Positions 34,049 through 45,721 of a stretch of DNA of 64,000 nt are shown in pieces. Under the pieces are notes generated by a model. It searched no databases and was not told where the DNA came from. It saw only the letters and a list, made by a program, of their open reading frames with translations. Each line of letters begins with the position of its first letter. Position 1 is the first letter of the stretch. The translations under genes and the position numbers were made by a program. Origin of the DNA: Cloeon dipterum (lineage: Eukaryota; Arthropoda; Insecta; Ephemeroptera; Baetidae); contig NC_088787.1 of NCBI RefSeq assembly GCF_949628265.1, forward strand, positions 1,850,501-1,914,500, given 5' to 3'.

Positions 34049-36221
34049 CCCGCATAAAAAAATATCGCCTGAGAATATTCTAAGAATATACCGACTTCGC
34101 CCAGGATTAATCTAAAAAATTAATATTATTTGAATTTATGTAACGCGTTTTCTTAATCCTGGATTAATCTGTAGATTAATTTAAGAGAATATCCTTAGAA
34201 TGTTCCAGGATTATTCTGCCGGGGTTTGTTTCAAAAAGCTCTAAAGAATGATCCTAGAGCATTCTAAGGATATTCTCTTAGATTAATCTACAGATTCATC
34301 CAGGATTAATATTTTGCGTTACAAATCTTTACATAGGATTATTCTTTTAGGTTAATCTAAGAATGTTCTTAGGTGATTCTAATATCATTTTAAGGTTAAC
34401 ATAAAGTGTGACAAAAATTATCCCTATATTATTCTTAAAATTACCCTCAGAATGTTCCTAGAATATACCAAAATAATTTGTTATTGCGATTTATCTGGAA
34501 TTATTTAAAAAAATTACAAACTTCATTTAATGTACAAAATATGCAAAATTTATTAGTATTCAACCATATCACATATTAAAGCTACAAAATTTTTTATTTT
34601 ACGATGCCAGCATCGCCGATCTTGATGCCCAAACTGCAGAACTTCAACGGTTACATCTTTTTCCGTCGTGCAAAATATCTGCGGATGGCTTGAAGCTAAA
34701 AAAGGGGAAGCAACTCATAGGAAAAAATAAATAAAAGCTTATTTCAATTAGTTTTGCTTGGAAAATGGAAGGTTCAAGTATTAAAAGTTCAAGCATAATA
34801 TTTTTCCATTTTCCTTGCAACGCCAATTGAATCAGAATGTGTAAGGCATGCCATTCTAAATTCTCGCAAGCGAAAAAGAAATGTCACCGTAATTTACATG
34901 GAAAAATTACATTCTTCCTCACCGATTCACAGTTTCCGCCACCCAAACTTATTTACGGGGTTCTAATTGATAACTTAAGGACTTGCGAGAATCCCATATC
35001 AAAATATTGGTGGCGAAAACTGCATAAGTAGCGGCGAAAAGTGTAATTTTACCATAAAACCGTTGGATGTCAAAGTTGCGCGATCTATTCTAATTTCTTT
35101 GGACGCTAATCTATAAAATGAGACTTACCTTGTTAAACGCAAGATCCAGGCCATCCGTCCGAGTCCGCGGGACGTCCGTGTTGTCCCTTACTGGCGGCGT
35201 CCGGCGTCCGTTAATAACTTTGATTTGAACGGCGGTTGACCGTTGACGCGTTAGACAAAGAGCGAGGCAGGATTTTGTAAGTCTCTTGCTGCTGCTGCTC
35301 GCTAGTCCTGCTGCCACCGCCCGTCGCCCCTCCCCCGCTCCACAACAGAGGCAGGCAGCAGGCATTCCATGCAAGTGCGTGCATGCATGTGCAGCCGCAG
35401 CTCCCGCGAACAGACTTAAATCGTCCTTTTAACCCTTTTTTGACCTTCGGACCTTGTTTTACAAATTTGCCCGTTTGTCGGTGGCATTAATTAGGACTTT
35501 TTGTGTTAAGAAATTCATATATTCAATCGAATTTATGATTTTGTACCTTTTTTAATCGGGCAGCATCTTTGAAAAAAGGCATCATTATTTTGTGTTAGAT
35601 AATGAAAAATTTGTTAGGTTTTATTATTAAAATTTAATCCGTTGCAGTAATTAAAAATATTAGCGAGCAAAATATTTTTGTGATAACGGTTTTCAAAACA
35701 TTTAACAATATTGCAGTTAATTTTCTTGATTGAGTTATGTTTCATATTTAATTTTGTTTTCAATTTCAAGAAAAATTTCTAAGTTCTTCTCTTTAAGGGT
35801 TTTTAAAAGAATATTCCAGGATCATTCCAAAAAATAATATTTTAGATTAATCTCAGAATGATCCATAGAACATTCTGGGGATAATCCATTAGATTTATTC
35901 TAATTTCCCCCTTGAGAATATTCTAGGGATATTCCTGAAGATTAATCTCTAGATTGATTTTAAAACATTCTAAGATTAATCTGGATTAAATCCACGAACA
36001 TTCCAAAAATTATTTTTTTGGATTAATCTGAGAATGATCCAAAGAATAATCTGAGGATGTTTTTTTAGATTAATCTCTAGATTGATCTTAAACATTCATA
36101 GATTAATCTCAATTAATACAGGATTATTCCTGGATCATTTTTTTGGATTAATTTTTTCGGGTAAATTTCGATTAATCTAGGATTATTCCGAATATTCCTG
36201 GGTTATATTTTTTTATGCGGG
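34049..36221. mobile_element. 2.2-kb element with perfect 17-bp terminal inverted repeats
   Basis: It starts CCCGCATAAAAAAATAT (34049-34065) and ends in the exact reverse complement (36205-36221). Inner flanks 34075-34450 and 35800-36200 are filled with short alternating motifs (AGGATTAATCT, GATTATTC, AGAATATTC and complements) that can pair within and between the arms. The middle (about 35110-35410) is GC-rich, unlike its surroundings. The flanking bases share ATA, so any target-site duplication is short. No transposase is seen, so it is probably non-autonomous. Confidence 0.75.
34651..35365 (-). CDS. Possible two-exon small gene inside the TIR element
   Basis: Exon 1 35365-35129 is open from ATG, GC-rich, and ends with GTAAGT. 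An AG before 34695 opens exon 2 (34695-34651), which continues in frame as L-Q-A-I-R-R-Y-F-A-R-R-K-K-M and TAA. Joined it codes 93 aa: an N-terminal Ala/Cys/Gly-rich part, then a basic C-terminus. No domain recognised. The junction staying in phase is suggestive, but the composition could come from a CpG-rich promoter. Could also be a captured first exon or a non-coding transcript. Confidence 0.25.
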
Positions 36222-36468
36222 ATATTTATCGCTTTCTGTCAACATTTGTTGCAGGAAAATACACAACACACTACTTCCTCTTTCTTTTTTTAGGCAAGCA
36301 TTTCCGACTTCAATGATTATTTCACAACAGTTTTACGAGAAAAGTAGGTGAAATGATTTAGATAAAAATAGAATAAGTCGGGTGAAACTATATTATTTAT
36401 TTCGAATGCCAATGAAATACATATTAGAATGATTAAATCATTTTATAATATCTGTTACAGGATTTAGA

Positions 36469-38544
36469 TCAAAACGGGCCTGTTAATATTTTCCGAAACT
36501 CTCCGTGGAATTTCGCAGGCATCGCTATATCATTTTCTTCGCCGGTCGCTCTCTGGGAATTTTCGGCTGTTAAGAGATCAGGGGAAGGGTACCTCGAATT
36601 TTCGTCAAGGTGGTTGTCACGGGAAAAGGTAATTTCATGACTATCGTCAGTGTTTTGCGAAAGGGAATTGTTCCTCTTCTTTTTGAGGAATATGATCAAA
36701 CCGACACCGAATAGGATCAGGATAAATACGACGGATGAGCAGATAAGAATGAGTTTGAAAGGCGATTTTTCAGTCTGGGTGCTTCTCTTCTGCAACTCGG
36801 ATGGGGCAGTTGTTTGCTCAGCAGGCGTCGAAGATTTCGTTGTGGTCGGAATGGATTCTGTGCTGGTGATAGACGTTGGTTTGCTCTTCGGGGAAATGGT
36901 AGTGGTTGTTGGAATGGCGGGCGTAACTGAAACAAAAGAAGAAATCAACATGATGTCGTGTATTCTAGCATCAAAAGGTATTAATCAAAGTGAAAGCAAC
37001 AATATTTAGCAATCATTAGTAAATATGTTATTTTAAAGTAAATATTTATAGGGCTGATTAAAAGTTTGGCTTTCTCCTCCCTAACCTTACCTGGCAAGGG
37101 CTCGGAGGATTTTTCTCCGACTGCAGTCTTCAAAAGCCTTAGCATGTATCTTAGCTCTTTTTTTGCATCTGTCTCCGTCATCCAAAAAGTTCCATTTTGA
37201 TCCAAGGAAAAAGTAAATTGTCTATTAGCAACGATTCCTGCAACCTGAAACCAAGCAAAGCACCAACTCGAAGATTATATTTATAGAATTTTAGGAAGAG
37301 GTGTTGAATATTTTAATTTCGCTAGTGCTCGGACAATTTTAGACAATCACTTGGACGGCCATAGATCACAAAAGATTGTAAAGTGTGCAAAAATATGTAT
37401 TCAACGAGAGGATCTGCAAACTCGTTGGATTCAAATGATATTTTAAATTTATGACCTATACCTTATGAAAATGCTTCTCCTGAAATGGCTTGGAAGTATT
37501 CCAAGAGAGAATGTAGTTTTCCGACAAAAATGCGGCATACATGGTCCCGTGGTTGTCCATCAGCATTCTGTAAGGTTTTGCAGTCCATTCTCCGATTAGA
37601 TTCGGATTTGCAGTTCCAGTCCCACTGCGAAGTTCGGTAGCGGAAATTGAATACAGTTCAAAGGAGTAGTAGTAGCCGAAGTAGAGCTGTCTCGGCTCCT
37701 GATCCTCAGGGGACAGGGAAATGGAGAAAACCTGTATTCTTGGCGTTTCCACAATCCAGGATTCATTTCTTTCCAAACTAAACACGACAATGTTTCGTTC
37801 TTTCCACCGCGAGGTGTAGGCAAAGGTTCCATGATTTGTTTCGTCGAGCACCAAGTCGTGCATCCAGTCGTAAAAAGAAAACTGATGAATCAGTACGATG
37901 CGATCGTTGTTGTTCAAATCGTTGATCCAAATTTTTCCTTTGCAATTGTAGTTTCCTCTGTCCAGCACCCACATAGCCTTCCAGCGGAATCCACATCCAG
38001 CCCATTTACTTCTTTAATTTTGTTGCAGTCTCTCTTTCTCTGAAAAAGACGAATTGTTTTGAATTTCGACGTGAACAAACAGTGGCTTTTATAGCAAAAC
38101 TATAAGATACTAAATAAGCTATGAAATGTTAAAAATGCTTCTCTTTGAAGATTCAGAACAATTTTCCTTATCAATTAAAATGTACAAGAGCAGATAACAT
38201 ATACTTTTGATACTTACATGAAGATGCATGTCCCACGATGGAAATGGAGTGAGTTTCGGAGGTGCGGAGGATGCGCCGCTCGTCGGTAAAGACACCAAAT
38301 TCACCGGAATGCCGTCACTATTTAACAGGCCGAGGAAAATTCTTGTTCCGTACGCAGCCATGTAAAGAGGTTTGATTCTCGCCTTTGGATCATAAGTTCC
38401 ATCTTCCAAGGCTTGCGTCCTGCTTTCCTCCGATGGCCACTCGTAGTCAAATTCCTCAGTCCATTCGTAGACCTGAGTGAAGTTGGCGGCGGTGGCCAGC
38501 GATGAAAGGCCAAGCCAGAAAATGGCGACTAAGAATGGAGACAT
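36469..38544 (-). CDS. YL-H: membrane-anchored Yellow/MRJP-family protein, exon 2 frame anomaly
   Basis: Exons 38544-38218 (109 codons, signal MSPFLVAIFWLGLSS), exon 2 ending at 37462, 37244-37091 and 36926-36469. The last exon has a Thr/Pro/Ser stalk (VTPAIPTTTT), a TM helix (VVFILILFGVGLIIFL), KKKR and a cytoplasmic tail with NTDDSHEITFSRD and PSPDLLTAENSQ. As in gene E, exon 2 from the usual acceptor (38039) meets a CTATGTGG in place of CTGTGG, a 2-nt frame break. Using the AG before 37977 restores phase and gives 484 aa. The rest of exon 2 (MWVLDRGNYNCKGK, HDLVLDET, SISLSP) is intact. Exon 3 lacks the FWPF motif (VANRQFTFSLDQNG). Likely a type I membrane protein; role unknown. Confidence 0.65.
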
Positions 38545-38914
38545 GCTTCTGGCAACTTTCAACTGTTCAAAAAAAACAAAAAAACATCAGTTGTTTCGAG
38601 AAAATTCTGAACGGAGCGACGAACGAGATACGCAAAAAAAAATACGAAACAAGTTATTTAGAATATAGATTTAATATAATATTTTAATTGCCAATTAAAA
38701 TGTATTTCTAATTCCATTGTTTTAATAGCGAGCTGCTTCTTCGCAAGTCACATGGATTCTATGACGCACGTGAAAAAGCGAACACTATTTAATTAATTAA
38801 AAGATAGCTAATATAGGAACACAGAGTACAAGATATGAAATTGACTTTTTTTAAATTAATTCTTATAAGAGAAGAAAAGAAATAAGCTAAGTGAAATGTT
38901 GTTTCTCACCACTC

Positions 38915-39105
38915 AATTGATCTGCCGAAATTGTGAAGATAAGTCTGCTGTGGAGTTCAACACCCACTTCCTCGGTGTTAACGCGAGAAAGAATTAAGAT
39001 GAGAACTCTCAACTGACTCCACGGCTTTCCGTTCATTCTTATATAATAATATTAGTCACCTGATAGAAAATATTTACATTCCAAAGAGCATATTTGAGTG
39101 AACAC
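38915..39105 (-). promoter_or_regulatory. Leader exon and upstream module of YL-H
   Basis: GTGTTAACGCGAGAAAGAAT near 38978 is the leader, with a GTGAGA donor near 38910. 39060-39105 carries AGAAAATATTTACATTCCAA and AGAGCATATTTGAGT, a full copy of the module. 39106-39660 has no gene. Confidence 0.55.
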
Positions 39106-39659
39106 TATATTTTTATGTAAAATGAATAATAAATATGGGTACGATAATCATCCTTCACCGATTTGACGAACAAACGTTGTTCCCACAGTCCAAGACTCAC
39201 TTCAAATCCTGTTGGTTCCTTTAATTCTGCTAAAATTGCTCGATTGCTGCTGCATTTAATTATAAGCCAATTATAATTATCAGCAAAATGAATAAAGGTT
39301 TCAAAAATAAAACATTTTCGCGCCTGCCCTTGATGCGCGCTGTGCAAAAAGAGAAATAACAGAATAACCGTAATTTTAATTTTATTATGGGTGGGAAAAA
39401 TCTAAAAATTCATGGCTCTCAGACCGGCGTTGGAACTACGCATGCGATGCAACCATTATTGGTCCCCTTTTTGGAAAAAAATTGTAAATTTTTCCCTTTT
39501 CTATGTTATTTTCACTGCTAAAAACACATTTTTTAGAGTTAAAAATCTTAAATTTCCTAGGATTTTGATTGGATTGGCTCGTAATTGGTCTTCAAACGAT
39601 CCTAACACAGAGCAAAATCACCTGCAAAACCTGCATTTTCGCATGACTATTGAGTCCCG

Positions 39660-39870
39660 CGCGTTGCATTTAACTACCAAATATGATAATTTCTCTCATG
39701 CTTTGCGTTCAAAAAATAAAGTTTCAACTGTTCCCGTTAATTGTAAGCAAACCAGAAGTGACTGAAGCCGCTCTTAGATGGCACCAGCGTATATTAACGA
39801 TTTGTAATCCTCTTTTGATGTGATTTCAGGCTCATTCCAGTTAAAATTTAACTTTTCAGAGTTGGAGATG
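39660..39870. repeat. Dispersed repeat, family 4, copy 1
   Basis: CGCGTTGCATTTAACTACCAA, AGATGGCACCAGCGT and GTGATTTCAG appear in the same order at 52230-52460. It overlaps the 3' part of a Yellow-like tail relic. The plus-strand open frame at 39412-39765 has no match or splice context. Confidence 0.45.
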
Positions 39871-40380
39871 AGTAAAAATACCATAAAAACACATAAAAGC
39901 CACAAGCTCGATTCTTCTGTAATGGTTTTCAGTTTTTTGGGAAATGATGATGGTTGTGATTGGGAAATGGCTGGCATTAATTAAACTCCAATAATTAACC
40001 GCCAATTAAGTGAAATAAAATTTCTGCAAAAATTTAAAACTGAAAATAAAAGATTTGCGAACAGTTTTTGTAACGAATTGAATGCATTTTTTTAAAACAT
40101 TATTTGGTATTTAAAAAAAAACAAAGAGAGCCGTAAAATAATTTTTTAAGTAAATATAATAACTTTGGTTAATTAATGATATGAGATGTTCCCCGTAATA
40201 TTTAAAAAAAAACACAAAGAGAAAATTACTATACCTGGCACAGCCTCGGAGGATTTTTCTTCGTATGCACTCTGCAGCCTTTAAAAGCCCGAGTTTTGGC
40301 TTTATTTTTTTATCAAACACCGTCAACCAAAGGGTGCCATTTTGGTCAAGCGCGCCGATTTGCGGGAGGTCTTCATGTGT
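39774..40380 (-). pseudogene. Relic of a membrane-anchored Yellow-like gene (exons 3 and 4 only)
   Basis: Minus strand 40370-40235 reads ALDQNGTLWLTVFDKK and continues as exon 3, but the end is out of family frame (KAAECIRRK for the expected KAAVG-like stretch). A GTATAG donor follows. At 39977-39774 a frame beginning M-P-A-I-S resembles the start of the anchor exon (VTPAIP) and includes a hydrophobic helix (LWLLCVFMVFLLI). No exon 1 or 2 is found upstream, where EF3 now begins. Confidence 0.6.
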
Positions 40381-40707
40381 CCCAGGATGAGCCAAAATTG
40401 GTCAAACTGGACAGAATCATGGTTAAAACGATGAAACAGATGATGTAAAACAAGTGTGACAGCCCATGCATTAAATAAATTGGATTTGAAATAAAATATT
40501 TCCCATACCGCCTAAACATAACATAAAACACATATTAACCAGAAAGTGATTATTGTTTAATGATAATTTCACAATTTCCTCCGTGTTTGTAATTCCTTTA
40601 TTTGCGCAATTAAGTATTTACCTTACTCACTCATATATCAACTGCGGCACGAATATTAATTTCAAGTCAAAACAAACAAACGCTCACGTTGGCCAATGCC
40701 ACGAAGC

Positions 40708-40811
40708 GAGGAGAGGAAGAAAATAATTATTTCGTTCAGTGAGCATTTAGTGTTTTTGCTGCGCTTGGATAGAGAAGGTAGTTTGAAGCTTCTAATAATC
40801 AACGACTCAAG
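40708..40811 (+). other. Probable 5'-UTR exon of EF3
   Basis: It matches 2242-2361 before EF2 (TTGAAGCTTCTAATAAT) and ends AAG followed by GTACAA. It would be spliced to the exon starting at about 41191, eight bases before the ATG. Confidence 0.5.
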
Positions 40812-41198
40812 GTACAATTTTTCTTTTATAAATATAAGGCTAGATGAATATTTTCGGGGACAAGATAGGTTTTTGTCAATTTTGTTTATTTCTAATTTAC
40901 ACTGCATTTACTATAGTTCTTAATTAAACTGAAAATATCCATTTTATCTATTTTATTAGCCTTTTCCACGGTGAGCCAGAGGCGGCCATTGTCCATTGAG
41001 CTAAAGATGTAAATTTGGCTGTTGTCGAAACTTGCATGAATTTGGTAGCATTCTTCCTCGTACGAATAATTAATCATCTAAAATTCGCAGCCCTAAAATT
41101 ACCAGCAATTAAACACACTTTACACATATAAAATTTGAATTTAATATGTATTTTTTTAACACCAAGAAAATTTTATTTTATTTTATTAAGGATTCACC

Positions 41199-44100
41199 AT
41201 GGTGCAGAAGATCCCAACGTGCATGTTGTTACTCCTCTTCCTTCTCGGTGAGAAATTATCACTCCTTGACGGACAAATTTAATTTTTTTAAGCAGGGTTA
41301 TTCCACGTTGCTTTTGGATATTTGGTCCAAGTTAAATCCACGGACCGAATCAAGGCTTGCATCACTGATGATCACCAACATGCGGTAGCTTTCATCAAGT
41401 CCTGGAACACAATAGGTATTTATGTTTGACAATTTTTAAAAATTACATTGTTTTTTTAGTTGATTAAGAAATATCATTGAGTCATATTTTAGTAATAGCT
41501 TGACAGTAAATAGTAGTTGTAAATTTGTTATTTTTATGTCAATTTACACAAATATTTTCCACTCTTGTTCGTTATGTAAGATTTATGTTTGTTTAAATTT
41601 CGGCTTTTGATTATTTACAACAACATTTTTATTGAAATATCCTGTGAAGATTGCAACAACAATGTGGAAATCTTCGGTTTGGACGGAAGTTCCAACCAAC
41701 TGGGAAAATTCGACTGCAATTTGGTGAAGAAAGGCGGCTGTGAACAGTGGCAAACACAAAATTTCTCAATGAAATCGAACAAATACGGAAATTATCCGGC
41801 TGTTACTGACTTTCGTTGGCACGGTTCGTTTTCTTAACATTTTCCAAATAAATAAAAATTAAGTGGGCTTTTACAGACCTGCCAGTTTATTCCGGAGATA
41901 ATTATACTTTGCTGCTGACGGAGGAAATCAGGAAGAACAAATCAACCAGCTCTCATTACTCAATGCTAACTGAAGCTGGCTACAAAGTGATGATTGGCCA
42001 AGAGAGTTTGTTGGATGCGTTAAACCTAACAAGAAATATCCCCGAGGATGAAATTCTCATTGGGAACTTTTGGGATATTCCGCATTCCATTGATTTCTTA
42101 TTTCAAAACTCTGATTTTCGCGTACGTATGATAAATTTGCACATTCAATTATAGCTGACATTTGCTTATCAGCCTGTAGATTTCCCGAAACAAAATCTAT
42201 GGCATATCATGACTCTTGAATACTCGGCAGAAACAACAAAACTAGAAATGATCATTCATGAGGAAGGCAAAAGGTCATTAATTGGTAGTACATTAATGTA
42301 AGTAAAAATATTCGAGTTTACTTATAATTTAATCGAATATTAAATATGCTTTTAGGGATCTGGAAGATTTCATCCCAACAATCATGCTGTCAGGATCTGC
42401 ATTGGTGAAGCATCATGCTTGTAAGACTTTCAAATATCCAACTTTAACCAATTTTCGAATGCCTTTAAAAGGCAAAATATATAGCATATTGATGGCTACG
42501 CTGGTTGTGGTCAGAGAGTGTCTTTACAAAGTCTGTGATTGCTATCACAGCTTCACACGCTGGAGCGAGAGCCTCTCCGGGCAATCACAGAGTATTTTCA
42601 GATTTCAGAGTCGCGTGACTGCTCAATGTTTTACCCAGACATAAAAGCGGGCACATATTTCAAACGTGAATTTCTTGGATGCGTTCATTATTGTTCTTCC
42701 TGTTTGCGGTATTAATATCGTAGATAAAGGACGGTATAGGTAGGACTGGTGGACATACTAGGGGGTGGTCGTCACTCTTATGGCCTGAACTCATCCCAGC
42801 TAAGAGTTTCCCAACTCAATCGTAGGACTTGAAGAGCTTTTGTGGGCGTAACTTATTGACGTGCGCAAAATACTGCTATTCAAAACGATCGGGACGAGTT
42901 CGGGCCACAAGAAAGAGCACCCCCTGGCGGATACTGGCATTAACGGCTTATGTTTACATACGGGATTTTTAGCCCCTCCTCCAATGACGTCACTGACTGC
43001 CAGCAACCCGTGACGTCATTGAAGAAGGGGCTTAGAATATCCCGTCTGTAAATATGTCGGTGTATGTAGATCAACTCGTGCGCATTTGTTTGACAAGTGG
43101 GGCGCTTGCTATCGCTGAGTCGCGTGCGACGTGTTAGACATAATATTGGAAAAGAACAATCCGTAAATCATAAAATTGCTTCCTTAATCTGCGATTGGTC
43201 CTTTGGCGTTCTTGTCGCTACACTTCTTATCAGTTCTGATCATAATCACTAACGTTGATCCACTGTTTTTTTACGTCATAGGTTTCTTAACAAATATTGG
43301 CCCTTTGACACCGTCTAAAATAAACTTCCTCATTTATTCAAATTAATTCCAGACAATGTGCTTGTGCCCGAAAAATTAAATGCTTGGATGGAACGAGAAA
43401 TAGACATCAAAGAAGCAAGTCCATTCTGCGTTGACGTTGTTTACATTTTGAAAAATAAACTGAACAGTTCAGAAAGTCCTTTGAACGTCACTTTGACGAT
43501 GCAGAACGGCCGAACGGAGCATTTCACTCATAACGAAGCTTCAGAGAAAGGTGCTGCCACCTGGCAAGTTGCTAGGTTTGAAAATCGGCAACGTCAATTC
43601 CAGGGAAAGGCGACGATCAGGTTGAGCGTTGGATCGAAAGACCTGGAAATTGGTGGAGTAAAATTCTGCACAGGAGGTTTGTTTTAATATTTTTCTCACG
43701 ATATTTTTATTTTTCTCTAAATTCAGGAGACTTGATGGTTGTTCCAAAGGACCACAGTGATCAGTTTAACTGTCAGATACTGTCTGATCAACCCCCAGAA
43801 ACGAATGGAGAAGATATTAAAAAAGGTATTAACAAAATATTTTGTTAATAATAAGAACATCCCGGAGATTAATTCTCCAAATGCATCACTTCACTTTTTG
43901 TAATGTTGCATGGATTCAGAAATTACATCTAATAAATAATTTTTAAATTTTAGTTGCTATTAGTTGGAAAATTTGCGAACGACTGGGCAAAAAAGACTGT
44001 TCAGAGTTGAGAGCGGGACAGCATTGCTTTGCAGGCTATTCAGGAGAAAATTGCGAGACACGTAATATTATAAACACCTTCAAAAACAATCTTCTAACAA

Positions 44101-45385
44101 TTTTCCCTCAACAGCTTGTTCCGGAAATAATTATGGAATGGATTGTGCTGAAAATTACCCAGCTGGCCGTTGTGTCAACGATGAATTCAGTAGAAAGGAC
44201 GGATCGTGCAATGTTGCTTGTACAAATGGGACGTTTAGCTTTCCTCTGTGCACCAATCGTAGGAGAATATCTAAATTTTGGTTATCATCTTAGTAATAAA
44301 CTCTTAATACGTAGCAATTAGAATGGTGGACCCTATGGTTGTGAGTGTCTCGAGAACAGCCATTAAATTGAGGATGCCGGACAGTAGCCAGCTCACTGGT
44401 TACGACCACATCGCCGTGCAGTACAGAAAAGTAATAACTTTAAGAAATTAAACTATTACTCGAATAATTAAAAAATCTCTACATTTAGAAAAACGCAGGA
44501 ACAATTTGGCTCACCAAGGTTCATAAAGACACGGACGGTGAATTTGTTACACTTGATAATCTTAGACCAAACTTGGACTACGAGATCACTCTTACTGTGT
44601 ACGAATACAATTGGGAAATGTATCCGCAAAATGTGATGCCTGGCCCAATTATCACTGTTAAGACTTGCAGTCCGATTGGTGAGTTGCAATTTTAAAAAAG
44701 ACATGGCGTTTATTCTGTTTTTTATCGGATTTTCCTAGATGGCTTAAATCTCGAGATCCAAATTGACGACTCGGGTGCAGCTCTGATTTCTGCAGCAATT
44801 GAAGAGGATTACTGCCAGCTGGACACTTTAAACATATTTCTTAAAACTGATATTGAAATAAGAAGGGAACAATTCCTGGAAACGTTACCCATCGTGAACA
44901 AAACGCACTACAAGCATAAATTGCATTCATGCGTATCCGGATCCTACTACGACGTGTCGCTCTTGGATGTAAACCAAAACGAAGTCAACGCCAGACTCAT
45001 TTGCACGTCTCAAGACCATTTAGAAGTTTCATCACCACCCACAAGTAATCTCAGAGTTAAAGTAATTTACAATAAATATCTTTTTGTTATTTTATTTTTG
45101 CAGATCCTCTGATTCCTAACCGAGGCAGACCGATCAGTAAGTTGAACGTTTAAAATGTGTTATTTATTTTAAACAATTTGATTAGGTGAGTCGTTTGTTG
45201 ATATCACCACCGAGGATCCAGATAAAGCGTTCATTCCGACCAACTCCGCCTTGACCTCCCCCTTGTTGGAGATTCCGACGCCAAAGATTGCCTTAGGCAT
45301 GTTCCTGAGTATCGTATTTATCTACGCCCTTTGCTACTGCTTGTGTGATTTATTAAAATGCGCTTGTATGTGCTGTCCTTGTTGA
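41199..45385 (+). CDS. EF3: modular EGF-like/FN3 transmembrane protein
   Basis: Fifteen coding exons keep phase: 41199-41247, 41296-41415, 41650-41823, 41877-42121, 42173-42297, 42356-42420, 43353-43676, 43727-43825, 43954-44061, 44115-44258, 44315-44430, 44489-44678, 44739-45044, 45104-45136, 45186-45385; 765 aa. Exons 1-14 parallel EF2 almost one for one: signal peptide (MLLLLFLL), an unrecognised N-terminal region, EGF-like CFAGYSGENC, FN3 and the first Cys-repeat. Exon 15 starts like EF2 exon 15 (ESFVDIT), then turns into a Pro/Thr linker, a TM helix (IALGMFLSIVFIYAL) and a short Cys-rich tail (CYCLCDLLKCACMCCPC) that could be palmitoylated. The later FN3 and Cys-repeats of EF2 are missing. 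Intron 6 is enlarged by an insertion. Convergent with YL-I. Confidence 0.8.
42953..43055. repeat. Hairpin with two CRE-like palindromes in EF3 intron 6
   Basis: Arms of about 45 nt (42953-42998 and 43010-43055) are imperfect reverse complements, each with TGACGTCA and AGCCCCTYCT-like words. The matching EF2 intron (4602-4864) is about 670 nt shorter and lacks this, so it is part of an inserted element. Confidence 0.6.
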
Positions 45386-45486
45386 TTGCATAGAAAACAT
45401 TTTCAATTTTTTAATATTTATTTGCAATATCATTCCATTTGTAGGAGTTGTGGGCAGTAAGAGAAACACTAGTTTTCACTTAAAAG

Positions 45487-45492
45487 AATAAA
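45487..45492 (+). terminator. AATAAA polyadenylation signal of EF3
   Basis: AATAAA lies about 100 nt after the stop codon. The converging YL-I has an AATAAA on the minus strand near 45688, so the two 3' ends are within about 200 bp, as for EF2 and YL-A. Confidence 0.55.
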
Positions 45493-45721
45493 ACTCACTA
45501 TGCAAACTGACTAATTTGATTGAAAGTTAATTAAGATGAGCAATTAAAGTCCTTGAATATGTGTGCCACCTGCCTAGTCACCACACATTTCAATATATTT
45601 TCCAGATTTCATACACCTAAAAAAGGGTTTATTTCTATTCGAACGCTAATATTCGAATAATCTATATACAAATTGTGGAAGTACGCATTTTTATTTAATA
45701 AACTGGAGCCGGACAAGAATT

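Noticed and set aside
34075..36200. Short repeated words considered as a CRISPR-type array
   Set aside because: The words are AT-rich, irregularly spaced and occur on both strands within a TIR element; the genome is eukaryotic.
39412..39765. 117-codon plus-strand frame
   Set aside because: AT-rich, runs into a dispersed repeat, no domain or splice context.
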